Positions 7,629 through 15,259 of a stretch of DNA of 45,560 nucleotides are shown piece after piece; within the stretch, counting starts at the first letter, position 1, and each line of letters starts with the position of its first letter. This DNA is from a virus. Under the pieces are notes generated by a model. The model was not told the DNA's origin, did no database searches, and saw nothing but the letters and a program-made list of their open reading frames with translations. The translations under genes were made by a program, and so were the position numbers. The stretch lies in the IMG/VR virus record IMGVR_UViG_3300008107_000096, positions 1-45,560 of that record; one strand, 5' to 3'.

Positions 7629-7844
7629 TTATTTGATCCCGAAGTGCTGTTTGATTAGTCTTGCTCCAAACTCTGGGTCGTACGGAAACGGTTCATCTTT
7701 CCACTCAATTAGTTTGTTGGCACACTCCTGAACAATCAACTCAGCAAACTTTTCGTGGTCAAAATGTAACTGCCCATCAACCAAGGCACCATCAACTCGA
7801 TGGCTCCAACATTGGTCGGCAAGTTCTCGAATTCGTGAGTTCAT
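7629..7844 (-). CDS. Tandem paralogue 3 of a small phage protein family
   Basis: A 71-residue protein: MNSRIRELADQ, then HEKFAELIVQEC and a C-terminal QHFGIK. It shares 'MN.R(I/L)', 'EK(F/Y)AELIV.EC' and 'HFG(V/I)' with the next two genes. The three form a tandem array with 4-base overlaps. The family is widespread in phages; function unknown. Confidence 0.85.
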   Translation of the reverse strand: MNSRIRELADQCWSHRVDGALVDGQLHFDHEKFAELIVQECANKLIEWKDEPFPYDPEFGARLIKQHFGIK

Positions 7845-8047
7845 TGTTCAACTCCAAAGTGTTTTTTAATTTTCTTTGCCAATGTGTCATATCTTGAAAA
7901 TTTACCTTGATTTTCAACAATACCAGCACATTCTTTCACAATCAACTCGGCAAACTTTTCTAGATTGCTATCATCCGCAAATTGCCATTCTCCATTATCG
8001 TAACGGAATCCTGTTTTCTCGGCAAGTTCTTTAATTCGTTCGTTCAT
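7841..8047 (-). CDS. Tandem paralogue 2 of a small phage protein family
   Basis: A 68-residue protein: MNERIKELAEKTGF, LEKFAELIVKECAG and KHFGVEQ. It overlaps both neighbouring paralogues by 4 bases (ATGA). It is the closest of the three to the family pattern seen in other phages. Confidence 0.85.
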   Translation of the reverse strand: MNERIKELAEKTGFRYDNGEWQFADDSNLEKFAELIVKECAGIVENQGKFSRYDTLAKKIKKHFGVEQ

Positions 8048-8244
8048 TCTTCAACTCCGAAATGTTCCGCCAATGCGTTATATGCCGTGGGACTTGCACA
8101 CTTCTTGGAGACAACATCCATACATTCTGCCACGATCAACTCAGCATACTTTTCCAATGCGGCTTCCCATAGATGTCTTTTTGCCCCAAGCCCAAATATC
8201 TCAAGTTTGGATTCTTTTTCAAATTGTCTTAATCGTGAATTCAT
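8044..8244 (-). CDS. Tandem paralogue 1 of a small phage protein family
   Basis: A 66-residue protein: MNSRLRQFEKES, LEKYAELIVAECMD and EHFGVEE. It is the first copy in transcription order. Divergence between copies suggests an old duplication kept for different partners. Confidence 0.8.
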   Translation of the reverse strand: MNSRLRQFEKESKLEIFGLGAKRHLWEAALEKYAELIVAECMDVVSKKCASPTAYNALAEHFGVEE

Positions 8245-8256
8245 ATTACAATCTTT

Positions 8257-8574
8257 TTATGCCACAAGCCACATTAATTCTTCTTTGACTTCAATGCTTT
8301 CGCTACCATCGTATTCGTGAATTCTAAATTCGGCACCTACCTCAAGCCAAGCAATCTCTAGGTCTCGCATACCGCCATCATAGATGCCAGGATACTTGAG
8401 TGTGATATAGACTGCTAATTCATCCCATTGTTCTTTTTCCACAAAATCAACAATGACAGGATCAAACACCAACTCGGGCAACTCTTGATTCCAAGTTGAC
8501 CAACCTGCACCAAAGCCCGGTGAATACAGCACCGCCACTTGACCATTTCGAATCAATTTGTTAACTTTTTTCAT
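8257..8574 (-). CDS. Conserved phage hypothetical protein
   Basis: A 105-residue acidic protein: N-terminal KLIRNGQVAVLYSPGFGAGW, then ELPELVFDP and IAWLEVGAEFRIHEYDG. This pattern is common in phages of Proteobacteria, but no activity has been linked to it as far as I know. The start is 4 bases after the stop of the preceding gene. Confidence 0.75.
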   Translation of the reverse strand: MKKVNKLIRNGQVAVLYSPGFGAGWSTWNQELPELVFDPVIVDFVEKEQWDELAVYITLKYPGIYDGGMRDLEIAWLEVGAEFRIHEYDGSESIEVKEELMWLVA

Positions 8575-8578
8575 AGCG

Positions 8579-8740
8579 TTAAGAGTTTACAGTTTCAAAC
8601 GGACTGAGTTCTTCATTGGCCTCAGCTGTTTCGTAGATCCAGTTAATGGGTATTTCTAACATAGATGCCACAGTCACTGGTAGGTAACCGGCTTCCAACA
8701 TCTCATTGACTTCCATTGAAATATCATTCATCTTGCTCAT
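8579..8740 (-). CDS. Small hypothetical protein
   Basis: A 53-residue acidic protein from ATG 8740, placed after a GGAG. A longer reading from 8797 would overlap the preceding gene by 56 bases and is unlikely. Sequence: MSKMNDISMEVNEMLEAG, then VASMLEIPINWIYE. It may hold a small helix-turn-helix ('vASMLeIPinWIye'). Confidence 0.65.
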   Translation of the reverse strand: MSKMNDISMEVNEMLEAGYLPVTVASMLEIPINWIYETAEANEELSPFETVNS

Positions 8741-8741
8741 T

Positions 8742-9020
8742 TTACATACTCCAGAATGTTTCGCTGGCAGGGTTGCAACACCAAGGAGTGTCTGCATCGA
8801 TAGTTACGTTTTTGCCACTCATCAAATTCTTAACAGTGACCTTGGGGGCACGGTAAGTGTCACGGGCAATGATATTGAGTTGGTCTTCGGTCCAACCTGC
8901 TTTACGGCAAAGACGGCTACGAGTAGCTTGGGCGGCACCAAAAGTTTTGTATGCACGAGTTTTGTTGGGTCCGTCTGTGACAATAAGACCTGTACCTTTT
9001 GCAACAACTACATATGACAT
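8742..9020 (-). CDS. Conserved phage hypothetical protein
   Basis: A 92-residue protein: MSYVVVAKGTGLIV, YKTFGAAQATRSRLCRKAG and a Cys pair near the C-terminus (PWCCNPASETFW). It has a compact alpha/beta pattern. It is the first gene after a promoter of cassette type B, whose leader (AAAAAGGAGTTC) is shared with the gene at 20551. Confidence 0.7.
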   Translation of the reverse strand: MSYVVVAKGTGLIVTDGPNKTRAYKTFGAAQATRSRLCRKAGWTEDQLNIIARDTYRAPKVTVKNLMSGKNVTIDADTPWCCNPASETFWSM

Positions 9021-9050
9021 CTAGAACTCCTTTTTAATTACAATACAAGT

Positions 9051-9079
9051 ATTATAGCAAATTTCAAATTATGAGTCAA
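9051..9079 (-). promoter_or_regulatory. Sigma-70 promoter, cassette type B
   Basis: TTGACT (9074-9079), 17-base spacer, TATAAT (9051-9056). The downstream leader TATTGTAATTAAAAAGGAGTTC (written here in parts) nearly repeats the one at 20833-20862. Confidence 0.85.
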
Positions 9080-9433
9080 TCAGTCCAGGCGTGATCCTGC
9101 GTAAACACGATCCAAGCCCAGTTTTTCTTTCAGGACCCGAGCATAGGCCTCTGCACCTGCTTCCAAAATGCTGATGCTTTGTGTAGGATAACCACTGGGA
9201 TTCCATATGCACAAAGACCCAGTGTAATCTTTACGGAATCCTTGAGCCAGGAGTGCTTTACCAATCTTGCTGTTAGATCGAACACCCCAAACGTTGACCC
9301 AGGCAAAGCCACAAGCATCACGGTCACCGTGTTGTTGATAAAATGCCTTGGCGGCTGTACGGGCGGCCATTGCGGCTTCGTTGCAGGCATCTTGAACTGC
9401 TTCTACATTTACCACTGTTGCAATTGCTTTCAT
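9080..9433 (-). CDS. Conserved phage hypothetical protein
   Basis: A 117-residue protein. An Ala-rich N-terminal helix (ACNEAAMAARTAAKAFY) is followed by CGFAWVNVWGVRSNSKIGKAL and DYTGSLCIWNPSG. The middle block recurs in T4-like phages of aquatic bacteria. Function unknown. Monocistronic, with its own cassette-A promoter and a strong AGGAG. Confidence 0.75.
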   Translation of the reverse strand: MKAIATVVNVEAVQDACNEAAMAARTAAKAFYQQHGDRDACGFAWVNVWGVRSNSKIGKALLAQGFRKDYTGSLCIWNPSGYPTQSISILEAGAEAYARVLKEKLGLDRVYAGSRLD

Positions 9434-9463
9434 TACGGGCTCCTGTTTGTTTACTGTTCTTGT

Positions 9464-9492
9464 ATTGTAAATTAAATGGATTTTTTGGTCAA
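9464..9492 (-). promoter_or_regulatory. Sigma-70 promoter, cassette type A
   Basis: TTGACC (9487-9492), 17-base spacer, TACAAT (9464-9469). About 50 bases around it are nearly identical to the promoter at 9845-9873. Confidence 0.9.
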
Positions 9493-9496
9493 CCGT

Positions 9497-9814
9497 TTAG
9501 ACAGTGTAGGCGTGACCAGTCAAAACGTTCACTACACGGGCACCTGGTCCAAATGCCGCACGGGCTTCGAAACGCTCTTCGTCGCTAGGACCACGATAGT
9601 TTTTACGATAATTTTCAATTGCACGGCGGTCTTCAACCTTGCGCTGAACCAGGCTGTTGTTTTCTGTTTGGCGATCAATCCAACCAGCATTAACAAATTC
9701 TTGCAACATGTCACCAAACGGAATTGCGTTGTTGCTATTCCAACGAACCACAGGGCCAGTGGCATCATTGGTTTCATCAATGTAAAACTGTGTCTTGTAT
9801 TTTGCATCAACCAT
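9497..9814 (-). CDS. Conserved phage hypothetical protein
   Basis: A 105-residue protein. It begins MVDAKYKTQFYIDETND; GDMLQEFVNAGWIDRQ follows, then a charged helix (RAIENYRKNYRGPSDEERF) and a beta-like end. No domain recognised. Monocistronic behind a cassette-A promoter, with AAGGAG 8 bases before ATG. Confidence 0.75.
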   Translation of the reverse strand: MVDAKYKTQFYIDETNDATGPVVRWNSNNAIPFGDMLQEFVNAGWIDRQTENNSLVQRKVEDRRAIENYRKNYRGPSDEERFEARAAFGPGARVVNVLTGHAYTV

Positions 9815-9844
9815 TTTGTGCTCCTTTTTGTTTACTGTTCTTGT

Positions 9845-9873
9845 ATTGTAAATTAAATGGATTTTTCGGTCAA
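9845..9873 (-). promoter_or_regulatory. Sigma-70 promoter, cassette type A
   Basis: TTGACC (9868-9873), 17-base spacer, TACAAT (9845-9850), leader GAACAGTAAACAAAAAGGAG. Near-exact duplicate of the promoter at 9464-9492. Confidence 0.9.
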
Positions 9874-9888
9874 ATCTGGGAAAATTGC

Positions 9889-10113
9889 TTAATTTTTAAG
9901 CAAAAAATATGTAGCATCTGCACTGTTGCGAAAATACAACACTAGTTTTAGGCTAGATCTGCGTCCTTTTCTGCGCCATTCTTGCCCATTTTCTAGTACA
10001 CGATAAAACCACCTGCGCTCTTGTTGCATTCCAGGCGGACCCAAATCTGCTCGGATAGCCTCAACTATTTGATAATCTCGCCAAGGCAAAATAGTTACTC
10101 GAGTGGTTTTCAT
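9889..10113 (-). CDS. Small basic protein of the 'LKW-tail' group
   Basis: A 74-residue basic protein ending LYFRNSADATYFLLKN, which matches the C-terminal pattern of the proteins at 471-653 and 39741-39938. The body (EWRRKGRRSSLK) is Arg-rich. It overlaps the preceding gene by 4 bases. Function unknown. Confidence 0.65.
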   Translation of the reverse strand: MKTTRVTILPWRDYQIVEAIRADLGPPGMQQERRWFYRVLENGQEWRRKGRRSSLKLVLYFRNSADATYFLLKN

Positions 10114-10853
10114 CTATCCAGTTTTTTTTGGTGGTCTGGGAACTGATTGCCATAAACATCCTCGCCATTCCAATAGCGTCTGCCATTGCCTCTTGGCTTG
10201 TGTATGTCCTTGGTTGATCTTTCAACGCCAAAATCAACAGCACATTGTCGTTCTTCTTTTAATTGATCTTGGTCGAAAATATCATGTGCATCGACTACAG
10301 AAAAATGGTCAACAAAATGTCTAGGATATGGAATAAAATAACCAATCCAATCACCTTTGCGAATTTTGATGTCTGCGCCGGGTCTGGTAACTTTTAAATT
10401 AAATGTAAAGTCTCTTCTTAGGTTATCTGTTTCAACAACACCAGTCATGTGTGTAATGCCATCAATGAAATAGTTCGGTGGATTACCAGTCATGATGTTT
10501 ACCCATTCGGGGGTTCTGATACTAAATCCATGTTGAATGGTAATGGTACCCATTCCAAAATGAGGATCAATTTTTTGTAATCCTACCCATTGACTGTACT
10601 CAGTGGGGTCGTCAAACTTGACAGTCACATCAGAAGGATTTCCTCCTCCATTCCAATTGACTGTAAAGTCGTATAAACTTTTAATAACAAACCCGTATTG
10701 ATTACCAATGGTCAATGGCAAACAATAATAAGCATGTTTAATAAACCAATCTCGTTTGACACAATCTCGCAACGATTGAATGACCAAGTCGTGTTGCCCT
10801 TTAAAACGATCGTTGGGTATTATGGCAATAGTATTTGGGGGTACTTGAATCAT
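10110..10853 (-). CDS. DUF6065-like hypothetical protein
   Basis: A 247-residue protein. The blocks AYYCLPLTIGNQYGFVI, TVNWNGGGNPSDV, HFGMGTITIQHGFSIRTP and WIGYFIPYPRHF fit DUF6065, a family found beside oxygenases and in phages. It looks like a beta-rich globular protein with a charged tail. It overlaps the adjacent 2OG oxygenase gene by 4 bases, so the two are probably coupled and may act on the same substrate. Confidence 0.7.
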   Translation of the reverse strand: MIQVPPNTIAIIPNDRFKGQHDLVIQSLRDCVKRDWFIKHAYYCLPLTIGNQYGFVIKSLYDFTVNWNGGGNPSDVTVKFDDPTEYSQWVGLQKIDPHFGMGTITIQHGFSIRTPEWVNIMTGNPPNYFIDGITHMTGVVETDNLRRDFTFNLKVTRPGADIKIRKGDWIGYFIPYPRHFVDHFSVVDAHDIFDQDQLKEERQCAVDFGVERSTKDIHKPRGNGRRYWNGEDVYGNQFPDHQKKLDR

Positions 10854-11455
10854 ACTTTAATTGTAGCACGACTGCTATCTGTTGTAAAGAAGCTGGCAAT
10901 AGTATACCGAACCCCATCAGTTACCGGACGAACACCATGTAGAAACTCCAATGTACCTGGATGCACGGCCAACATACCAGGTTTTGGTTTTATTGACATT
11001 CCTAGATGTGGATAATGTATTTCGCCGCCTTGATAGTCATTGTTGATGTAAAGCACAGACCCAAACAATCTCCAGGAAAATGGATGCGGTTGTTCATTGG
11101 GATTTTCACCGTCGGCGTGTGGGTGTAGTTCGTATCCACTGGGCCACCGTACAATTTGCAGTAGGTCTGAATACAGTTTCTCAAATCCAGAATGTTGTTC
11201 GACCACTTTGGTAATTTGATTCATGCTGGTTAGCATGATGTCTTGAACAGTTCTATCAAGTATATTATAATGATCCAATGATCTTCCTGCCCAAAAATTA
11301 TTTGATGCTAAACTTGGCCAGGCAGATTGATTATTGTCAATGAAACTTTTTATAATTGCTAAATTTTCTTGGCTTAGAAAATTTTCAATTACTAGAGGCC
11401 ATGCACAATGATTAATCTTGTTGCTTAGGCGGTATTCCGTTGCTGTGCTTGTCAT
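10850..11455 (-). CDS. 2OG-Fe(II) oxygenase (prolyl-4-hydroxylase-like)
   Basis: A 201-residue protein with a double-stranded beta-helix core. The HxD motif is H113-A-D115 (ELHPHADGEN), the distal Fe ligand H173 (EFLHGVRPV) and the 2-oxoglutarate-binding R183 (GVRYTIASFF); the strand SVLYINNDYQGGE lies between. It should hydroxylate a protein or small molecule. The substrate is unknown. It is coupled with the DUF6065-like gene. Confidence 0.88.
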   Translation of the reverse strand: MTSTATEYRLSNKINHCAWPLVIENFLSQENLAIIKSFIDNNQSAWPSLASNNFWAGRSLDHYNILDRTVQDIMLTSMNQITKVVEQHSGFEKLYSDLLQIVRWPSGYELHPHADGENPNEQPHPFSWRLFGSVLYINNDYQGGEIHYPHLGMSIKPKPGMLAVHPGTLEFLHGVRPVTDGVRYTIASFFTTDSSRATIKV

Positions 11456-11714
11456 TTGTTTGATCTACATCTTGATACATACGTTTTTCTTGAGTGGTTA
11501 ACTCTTTAAAAATCTTTCTTGGGTTGCCACACAACATACAACCAGGTCGGCCACAATCCATGGCATGATGCTTGGCCATACGATGCGGTTCTTTGACTGC
11601 TAGATCCTTGTCAGTTAATCCGTGTGCTTTTGCAATTTTTACTTGCTTAATGACTGCGTCTTGGTCTTTTTGTCGACGTCGTGAATTTTTGATTTTATCG
11701 TTTTCGGAGCTCAC
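11412..11714 (-). CDS. Small basic Cys-containing phage protein
   Basis: A 100-residue protein whose best start is GTG 11714, placed 6 bases after GGAGG; an ATG at 11750 lacks such a site. It is Lys/Arg/Gln-rich at the start (KIKNSRRRQKDQD) and has a conserved HHAMDCGRPGCMLCGNPRK block that could bind zinc or iron. It overlaps the oxygenase start by 44 bases. A TATAAT at 11750-11755 may serve it. Confidence 0.7.
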   Translation of the reverse strand: MSSENDKIKNSRRRQKDQDAVIKQVKIAKAHGLTDKDLAVKEPHRMAKHHAMDCGRPGCMLCGNPRKIFKELTTQEKRMYQDVDQTNDKHSNGIPPKQQD

Positions 11715-11758
11715 TAAATTACCTCCAGGATTGCTAAAGTATTTAATCAATTATACAT

Positions 11759-11785
11759 AAAAACAAAGGCCTTTGCAGGCCTTTG
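11759..11785 (-). terminator. Intrinsic terminator of the ahpC-aldolase-ahpD operon
   Basis: Stem of eight pairs (11764-11771 with 11778-11785), loop of 6, then T5 on the minus strand, directly after the ahpD stop. Confidence 0.85.
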
Positions 11786-11788
11786 CGG

Positions 11789-12295
11789 TTAACTATTTAA
11801 AACTTTTGCAACCGAATTCATTACTGCGGCAATACGCCCAATGTCACGAAGCTGTTCTACAGTATAGCCTTCCTTCTTGAGTGTTTCATAATGTGCCTTA
11901 ACACAGAAGTGACACTTGCCAACAATACTAGCTGCCAAACTAAATGCTTCAAAGTTTGCCTTGGTAGTTCCGCCATGATGCAGAATAGCGTTCATACGTA
12001 ACTGTGCTGGTAATCCTTTTAATGCAGGATCGTCGGCCATTTCGACATAGGGATACCATACATTGTTTTGTGCCATTATGCTTGCGGCAGTCATTGCTGA
12101 CTCGGCAAATACAGGATTGTCTGCTAACATAACAGCTAGGACTTTTCCATTGCCTGTTGCGGCCAGTGCGGCCACAGCACAGCCCATAGCAACATCAGCA
12201 TCTAGTGTACTTCGAAGCAATACTGCATCCAGATTCAATTTTGTATCTTTGGCGTAGTCTGGCAAAGCGCCTTTTACTGATTCAATAAAACTCAT
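11789..12295 (-). CDS. ahpD: AhpD-like alkyl hydroperoxidase
   Basis: A 168-residue protein of the AhpD/carboxymuconolactone decarboxylase fold. E116, C128, C131 and H135 (GKCHFCVKAHYE) have exactly the spacing of the Glu/Cys-x-x-Cys/His active site of mycobacterial AhpD. In that system AhpD, recharged through a lipoamide adaptor, reduces AhpC. The gene is the last of a three-gene operon led by ahpC, with one base between it and the aldolase stop. Codon use looks like its neighbours. Confidence 0.9.
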   Translation of the reverse strand: MSFIESVKGALPDYAKDTKLNLDAVLLRSTLDADVAMGCAVAALAATGNGKVLAVMLADNPVFAESAMTAASIMAQNNVWYPYVEMADDPALKGLPAQLRMNAILHHGGTTKANFEAFSLAASIVGKCHFCVKAHYETLKKEGYTVEQLRDIGRIAAVMNSVAKVLNS

Positions 12296-12296
12296 T

Positions 12297-12947
12297 TTAA
12301 TATTTTCCTGATGCTAATACGATTTGACAGATGTGTTCTAATCGTTCAATGTGTTCAAATGCTCTCCACGGGCTAGTGTCAATGGCCACAACTCCGTGTC
12401 CTTTAATGCCCACAATGTCGTAGGCAATGTTGCCGTCTTGGTCTAATTGTAACTGCTTGTGGCACTGATCAGCAAGTTCTTGACTAATCGGCGGCACATC
12501 TCCTACGTTAGGTGCTACTCGAGTATAACGATTGAGTTCTGGAAAGGCTGCACTCACAGTACTTAAATCAATACCGGCATGCATGGCCGCAATACAGTAA
12601 GTAGGATGTAAGTGAACAACCACCCTAACGTCATTGTTGTGTTGACCCATTGCTCTCTGTAAGCCAAAGTGCAATGGCAGTTCTCCACTGGGCTTTAGGT
12701 TAGCACTAATGTCGGTGTACTCTAATTCCTTGCTGGCATAATACAATCGAGGAGGTTGATCATAGTATCCCGTCTCAATGCCAATCTTTTTAAACTGATC
12801 AGGTTGCATGGTCTGCTTACGGACGCCACTAGGTGTGATATAAAAATGATCACGGTCGTGATGACGAATACTAACATTGCCATCACGACTGGTAATCCAG
12901 TTGCGTCTATATGCTTCAACTAACGTATCGCATATAGTTTCTAACAT
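12297..12947 (-). CDS. Class II aldolase/adducin-family protein
   Basis: A 216-residue Zn-dependent aldolase or dehydratase of the fuculose-1-phosphate aldolase/MtnB type. Visible features: GNVSIR and TPSGV (phosphate binding), catalytic E89 in SGELPLHF, and zinc ligands H112 and H114 in VHLHP and H184 in GHGVV. The C-terminal helix AFEHIERLEH is typical. The substrate could be a sugar phosphate or a thiosugar; not decided. It lies between ahpC (TAATG overlap) and ahpD. Confidence 0.9.
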   Translation of the reverse strand: MLETICDTLVEAYRRNWITSRDGNVSIRHHDRDHFYITPSGVRKQTMQPDQFKKIGIETGYYDQPPRLYYASKELEYTDISANLKPSGELPLHFGLQRAMGQHNNDVRVVVHLHPTYCIAAMHAGIDLSTVSAAFPELNRYTRVAPNVGDVPPISQELADQCHKQLQLDQDGNIAYDIVGIKGHGVVAIDTSPWRAFEHIERLEHICQIVLASGKY

Positions 12948-13504
12948 TACAAGGTCTCACCGCCTACAGTACGGTTACATGCACACAGTTCACCTGTTTG
13001 CAATGCGTCCAATACACGAAGTGTTTCTTCTGGGCTACGACCAACGTTCAAGTTGTTCACAGTAACATGTTGGATAACGTTTTCTGGGTCAACGATGAAT
13101 GTGGCGCGAAGTGCGGCACCTGCTGGAGCATAGAACACTCCCAGTTGTTCAATCAAGCTCAAGCTCTCGCAAGTTTCCATATTGTATCGCTGTGTATCAG
13201 CAAACTGATGATGTGTAATCTTCTTCAAGTCTGCATGTGCGTTTTGCCATGCTACTTTGCAGAACTCGTTGTCTGTGCTACCTGTGAGCAATACTGCGTC
13301 ACGATCAGCAAAGTCTTGTGCTAGTTTGTCGTAGGCTACAATTTCTGTAGGGCAAACGAATGTGAAATCTTTTGGATAGTAAACGATTACTTTCCACTTG
13401 CCTTCGAACGATTTTTCTGTGATGGTATAAAACGCATCTTCTGGTTGTCCTGGGCGAACGCCAGTGACTGCGAATGGGGCTAATTTATCGCCTACTGTTT
13501 TCAT
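12947..13504 (-). CDS. ahpC: 2-Cys peroxiredoxin AhpC
   Basis: A 185-residue peroxiredoxin. The peroxidatic cysteine is C51 in DFTFVCPTEI. The C-terminus ELCACNRTVGG carries C174 and C176, the CAC arrangement of the AhpC that pairs with AhpD in mycobacteria. It reduces peroxides and peroxynitrite in the cytoplasm. It leads the operon ahpC-aldolase-ahpD, after a leader with GGAG and a TATAAT promoter, and carries its own upstream and downstream terminators. Confidence 0.95.
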   Translation of the reverse strand: MKTVGDKLAPFAVTGVRPGQPEDAFYTITEKSFEGKWKVIVYYPKDFTFVCPTEIVAYDKLAQDFADRDAVLLTGSTDNEFCKVAWQNAHADLKKITHHQFADTQRYNMETCESLSLIEQLGVFYAPAGAALRATFIVDPENVIQHVTVNNLNVGRSPEETLRVLDALQTGELCACNRTVGGETL

Positions 13505-13541
13505 ATTTTTCTCCTATATATTAAATGAAATTACTTTAACA

Positions 13542-13569
13542 ATTATACATGTATAAAATAAAATTGCAA
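13542..13569 (-). promoter_or_regulatory. Probable sigma-70 promoter of the ahpC operon
   Basis: TTGCAA (13564-13569), 16-base spacer, TATAAT (13542-13547). No clear OxyR-type site was recognised. Confidence 0.6.
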
Positions 13570-13593
13570 CAATTTTGGTTGACTTATAGTCAT

Positions 13594-13620
13594 AAAAAAG
13601 CCCAACTGAGTTAGGCTTTT
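13594..13620 (-). terminator. Intrinsic terminator
   Basis: Stem AAGCCTAACT/AGTTGGGCTT followed by T6 on the minus strand, just after the outer-membrane protein gene. Confidence 0.88.
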
Positions 13621-13633
13621 GTAGAATCAAACG

Positions 13634-14167
13634 TTAGAATCTAAATCCAAGGCCCATGCCCAGTGATCGTTCTTTAATAGTTTCGGCACTATAACCGGCA
13701 TTAAAGTTCAACGAAACATTCTTAACCAATGGATAACTGTAACTTGCAAAAGTCACAGTCTGTTTAGGATCAGCATCACTTTCACGAATGCGTGTTTTAA
13801 CGCCTCCTAACAGGAAACCGGGTCCTACTGGAACTCCGGCAGTCACACCCACTACACCATAATTAAAAGGATTGCGACCGTTAAAGCCGTTGTCATGTGC
13901 TACGCCAACAAATGGCGTAAAAATGCTAACCTGCTTGCCAACAGTAACTTCTAGGCTGTTGACCAAATTGCTGTTGTCAAATCTTGCAGTACGACTTTGT
14001 AAGCCAAATTTCAATCCACCTAGTTCGGTACCAGCACGTATAAACTGTGCAGTACTGTTAGACCGACCGTCGCGACTTTTGACACTGTCAACATCAACAC
14101 TGACCCAACCTCCGGCAAATGCAGAACTGGCAAAACCCAAAGCTAAAATTGCAAAAATTTTCTTCAT
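13634..14167 (-). CDS. Exported outer-membrane beta-barrel-like protein
   Basis: A 177-residue protein. The signal peptide MKKIFAILALGFASSAFA cleaves before GGW. The rest is alternating beta strands rich in Gly, Val and Phe, and it ends GLGFRF: a terminal Phe is the usual signal for outer-membrane insertion. Small barrels of this type on phages (for example Lom-like) alter the host surface or block superinfection; that role is an inference. Monocistronic with promoter and terminator. Confidence 0.82.
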   Translation of the reverse strand: MKKIFAILALGFASSAFAGGWVSVDVDSVKSRDGRSNSTAQFIRAGTELGGLKFGLQSRTARFDNSNLVNSLEVTVGKQVSIFTPFVGVAHDNGFNGRNPFNYGVVGVTAGVPVGPGFLLGGVKTRIRESDADPKQTVTFASYSYPLVKNVSLNFNAGYSAETIKERSLGMGLGFRF

Positions 14168-14205
14168 ATTTACTTTCCTTTATAAAAAATTACTGATTGC
14201 ACTGT

Positions 14206-14266
14206 ATTATATACAAACGTCACCGACATAGTCGACGCTATTTTTATCCAAATTTAAAATTGTCAA
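14206..14266 (-). promoter_or_regulatory. Promoter region of the beta-barrel gene
   Basis: TATAAT at 14206-14211 with only a weak -35 (TCGACT, 14230-14235). A TTGACA at 14261-14266 has a poor -10 at the right distance. Which is used is unclear. Confidence 0.45.
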
Positions 14267-14267
14267 C

Positions 14268-14292
14268 AAAAAGGAACCCCAGGGTTCCTTTT
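14268..14292 (-). terminator. Intrinsic terminator
   Basis: Stem AAGGAACCC/GGGTTCCTT with a minimal loop and T5 on the minus strand, after the DUF4214-type gene. Confidence 0.88.
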
Positions 14293-14307
14293 ACAGTTTG
14301 AGTAACT

Positions 14308-15204
14308 TTAAACAACAGGAGTATATTCAATACCAGTGGTGGCCAAACCTACCAAGCCAATGGCTGTTTCAAAACTGGCCAATTCGCTGGCAGTGACCAA
14401 AACATCTGCTTGGCTGTACTGATTGGCAGTCATCCAGTTGGTCAATGCAGTAACATCTGCCAATGTGGCATCAGTGCCTGTGACGTTTTTGTAAACATGC
14501 TTGATGAATGTTTCATTGCTGACACCGCCAGCGTCTGTTTTGTAAACATCTGTGTTCAACAAGGCTTCTGCCAATTGAGTGTTGGTCCAACCTGCATCGG
14601 CAAGATGGATACCAATGCCCTTATAGGCATTAGTCACATCGGCAGTGCCCAATGCGGCTGCTAACAGAGCATATACATCACCAGCACGGCCTGCGGCATC
14701 ATAGGCAATGGCTTTGTCTGTGAACACAACACGCTCGTGGTCAGCAAGATTAAATTCCATGTTGCTAACCAATGTGCTGGCTAACTTTACATTGTCGGCA
14801 GTTTTAGTAACTGTGAACTCAGTGCTTGCGCCGCCCATTGCGTAAGTGTCAACACCAGCAGTACCTGTAACATCAACTGTGACATCAACAGTACCATCAC
14901 CAACACGACCTGTACCTACTACACCGAATGTGGCAATCTTGCCTGCTGTACCAACTGTAGCCACAGTAACAATCAAGTTATTGAGATTGGTGCCACCTAG
15001 GGCTGTGCCGGCAAGAGTGATTGTATCTCCTGCCACATAACCTGTGCCAGCACTAGCGGCCACAGAGTCTAACACAACAGAATATGCTCCGTTAGTTTTA
15101 GTTACATCAAATGTAGCACCGTCTCCGCTGCCGCCGGTTAAACCTGTAACGTTTTGGTACGTGGCATTAACCGGTTTGTCTTTAATTGTGATTGTGGTTG
15201 TCAT
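14308..15204 (-). CDS. DUF4214-type protein with beta-rich N-terminal region
   Basis: A 298-residue protein with no signal peptide. Residues ~1-140 are Gly/Thr/Val-rich beta repeats (GDTITLAGTALGGT, TVDVTVDVTG). Residues ~150-285 match DUF4214: ERVVFTDKAIAYD, VYALLAAALG, GIGIHLADAGWTNTQLAEALL, FIKHVYKNVTGTDATLADV. DUF4214 occurs in secreted and S-layer-like proteins. It could be a virion decoration or a released adhesin. Monocistronic; its promoter overlaps a 10-base inverted repeat. Confidence 0.8.
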   Translation of the reverse strand: MTTTITIKDKPVNATYQNVTGLTGGSGDGATFDVTKTNGAYSVVLDSVAASAGTGYVAGDTITLAGTALGGTNLNNLIVTVATVGTAGKIATFGVVGTGRVGDGTVDVTVDVTGTAGVDTYAMGGASTEFTVTKTADNVKLASTLVSNMEFNLADHERVVFTDKAIAYDAAGRAGDVYALLAAALGTADVTNAYKGIGIHLADAGWTNTQLAEALLNTDVYKTDAGGVSNETFIKHVYKNVTGTDATLADVTALTNWMTANQYSQADVLVTASELASFETAIGLVGLATTGIEYTPVV

Positions 15205-15259
15205 AAATTTTTCCTTTTCATTAAATGAGCTATAAACTTAATTAGTGGTTTATACTAAG

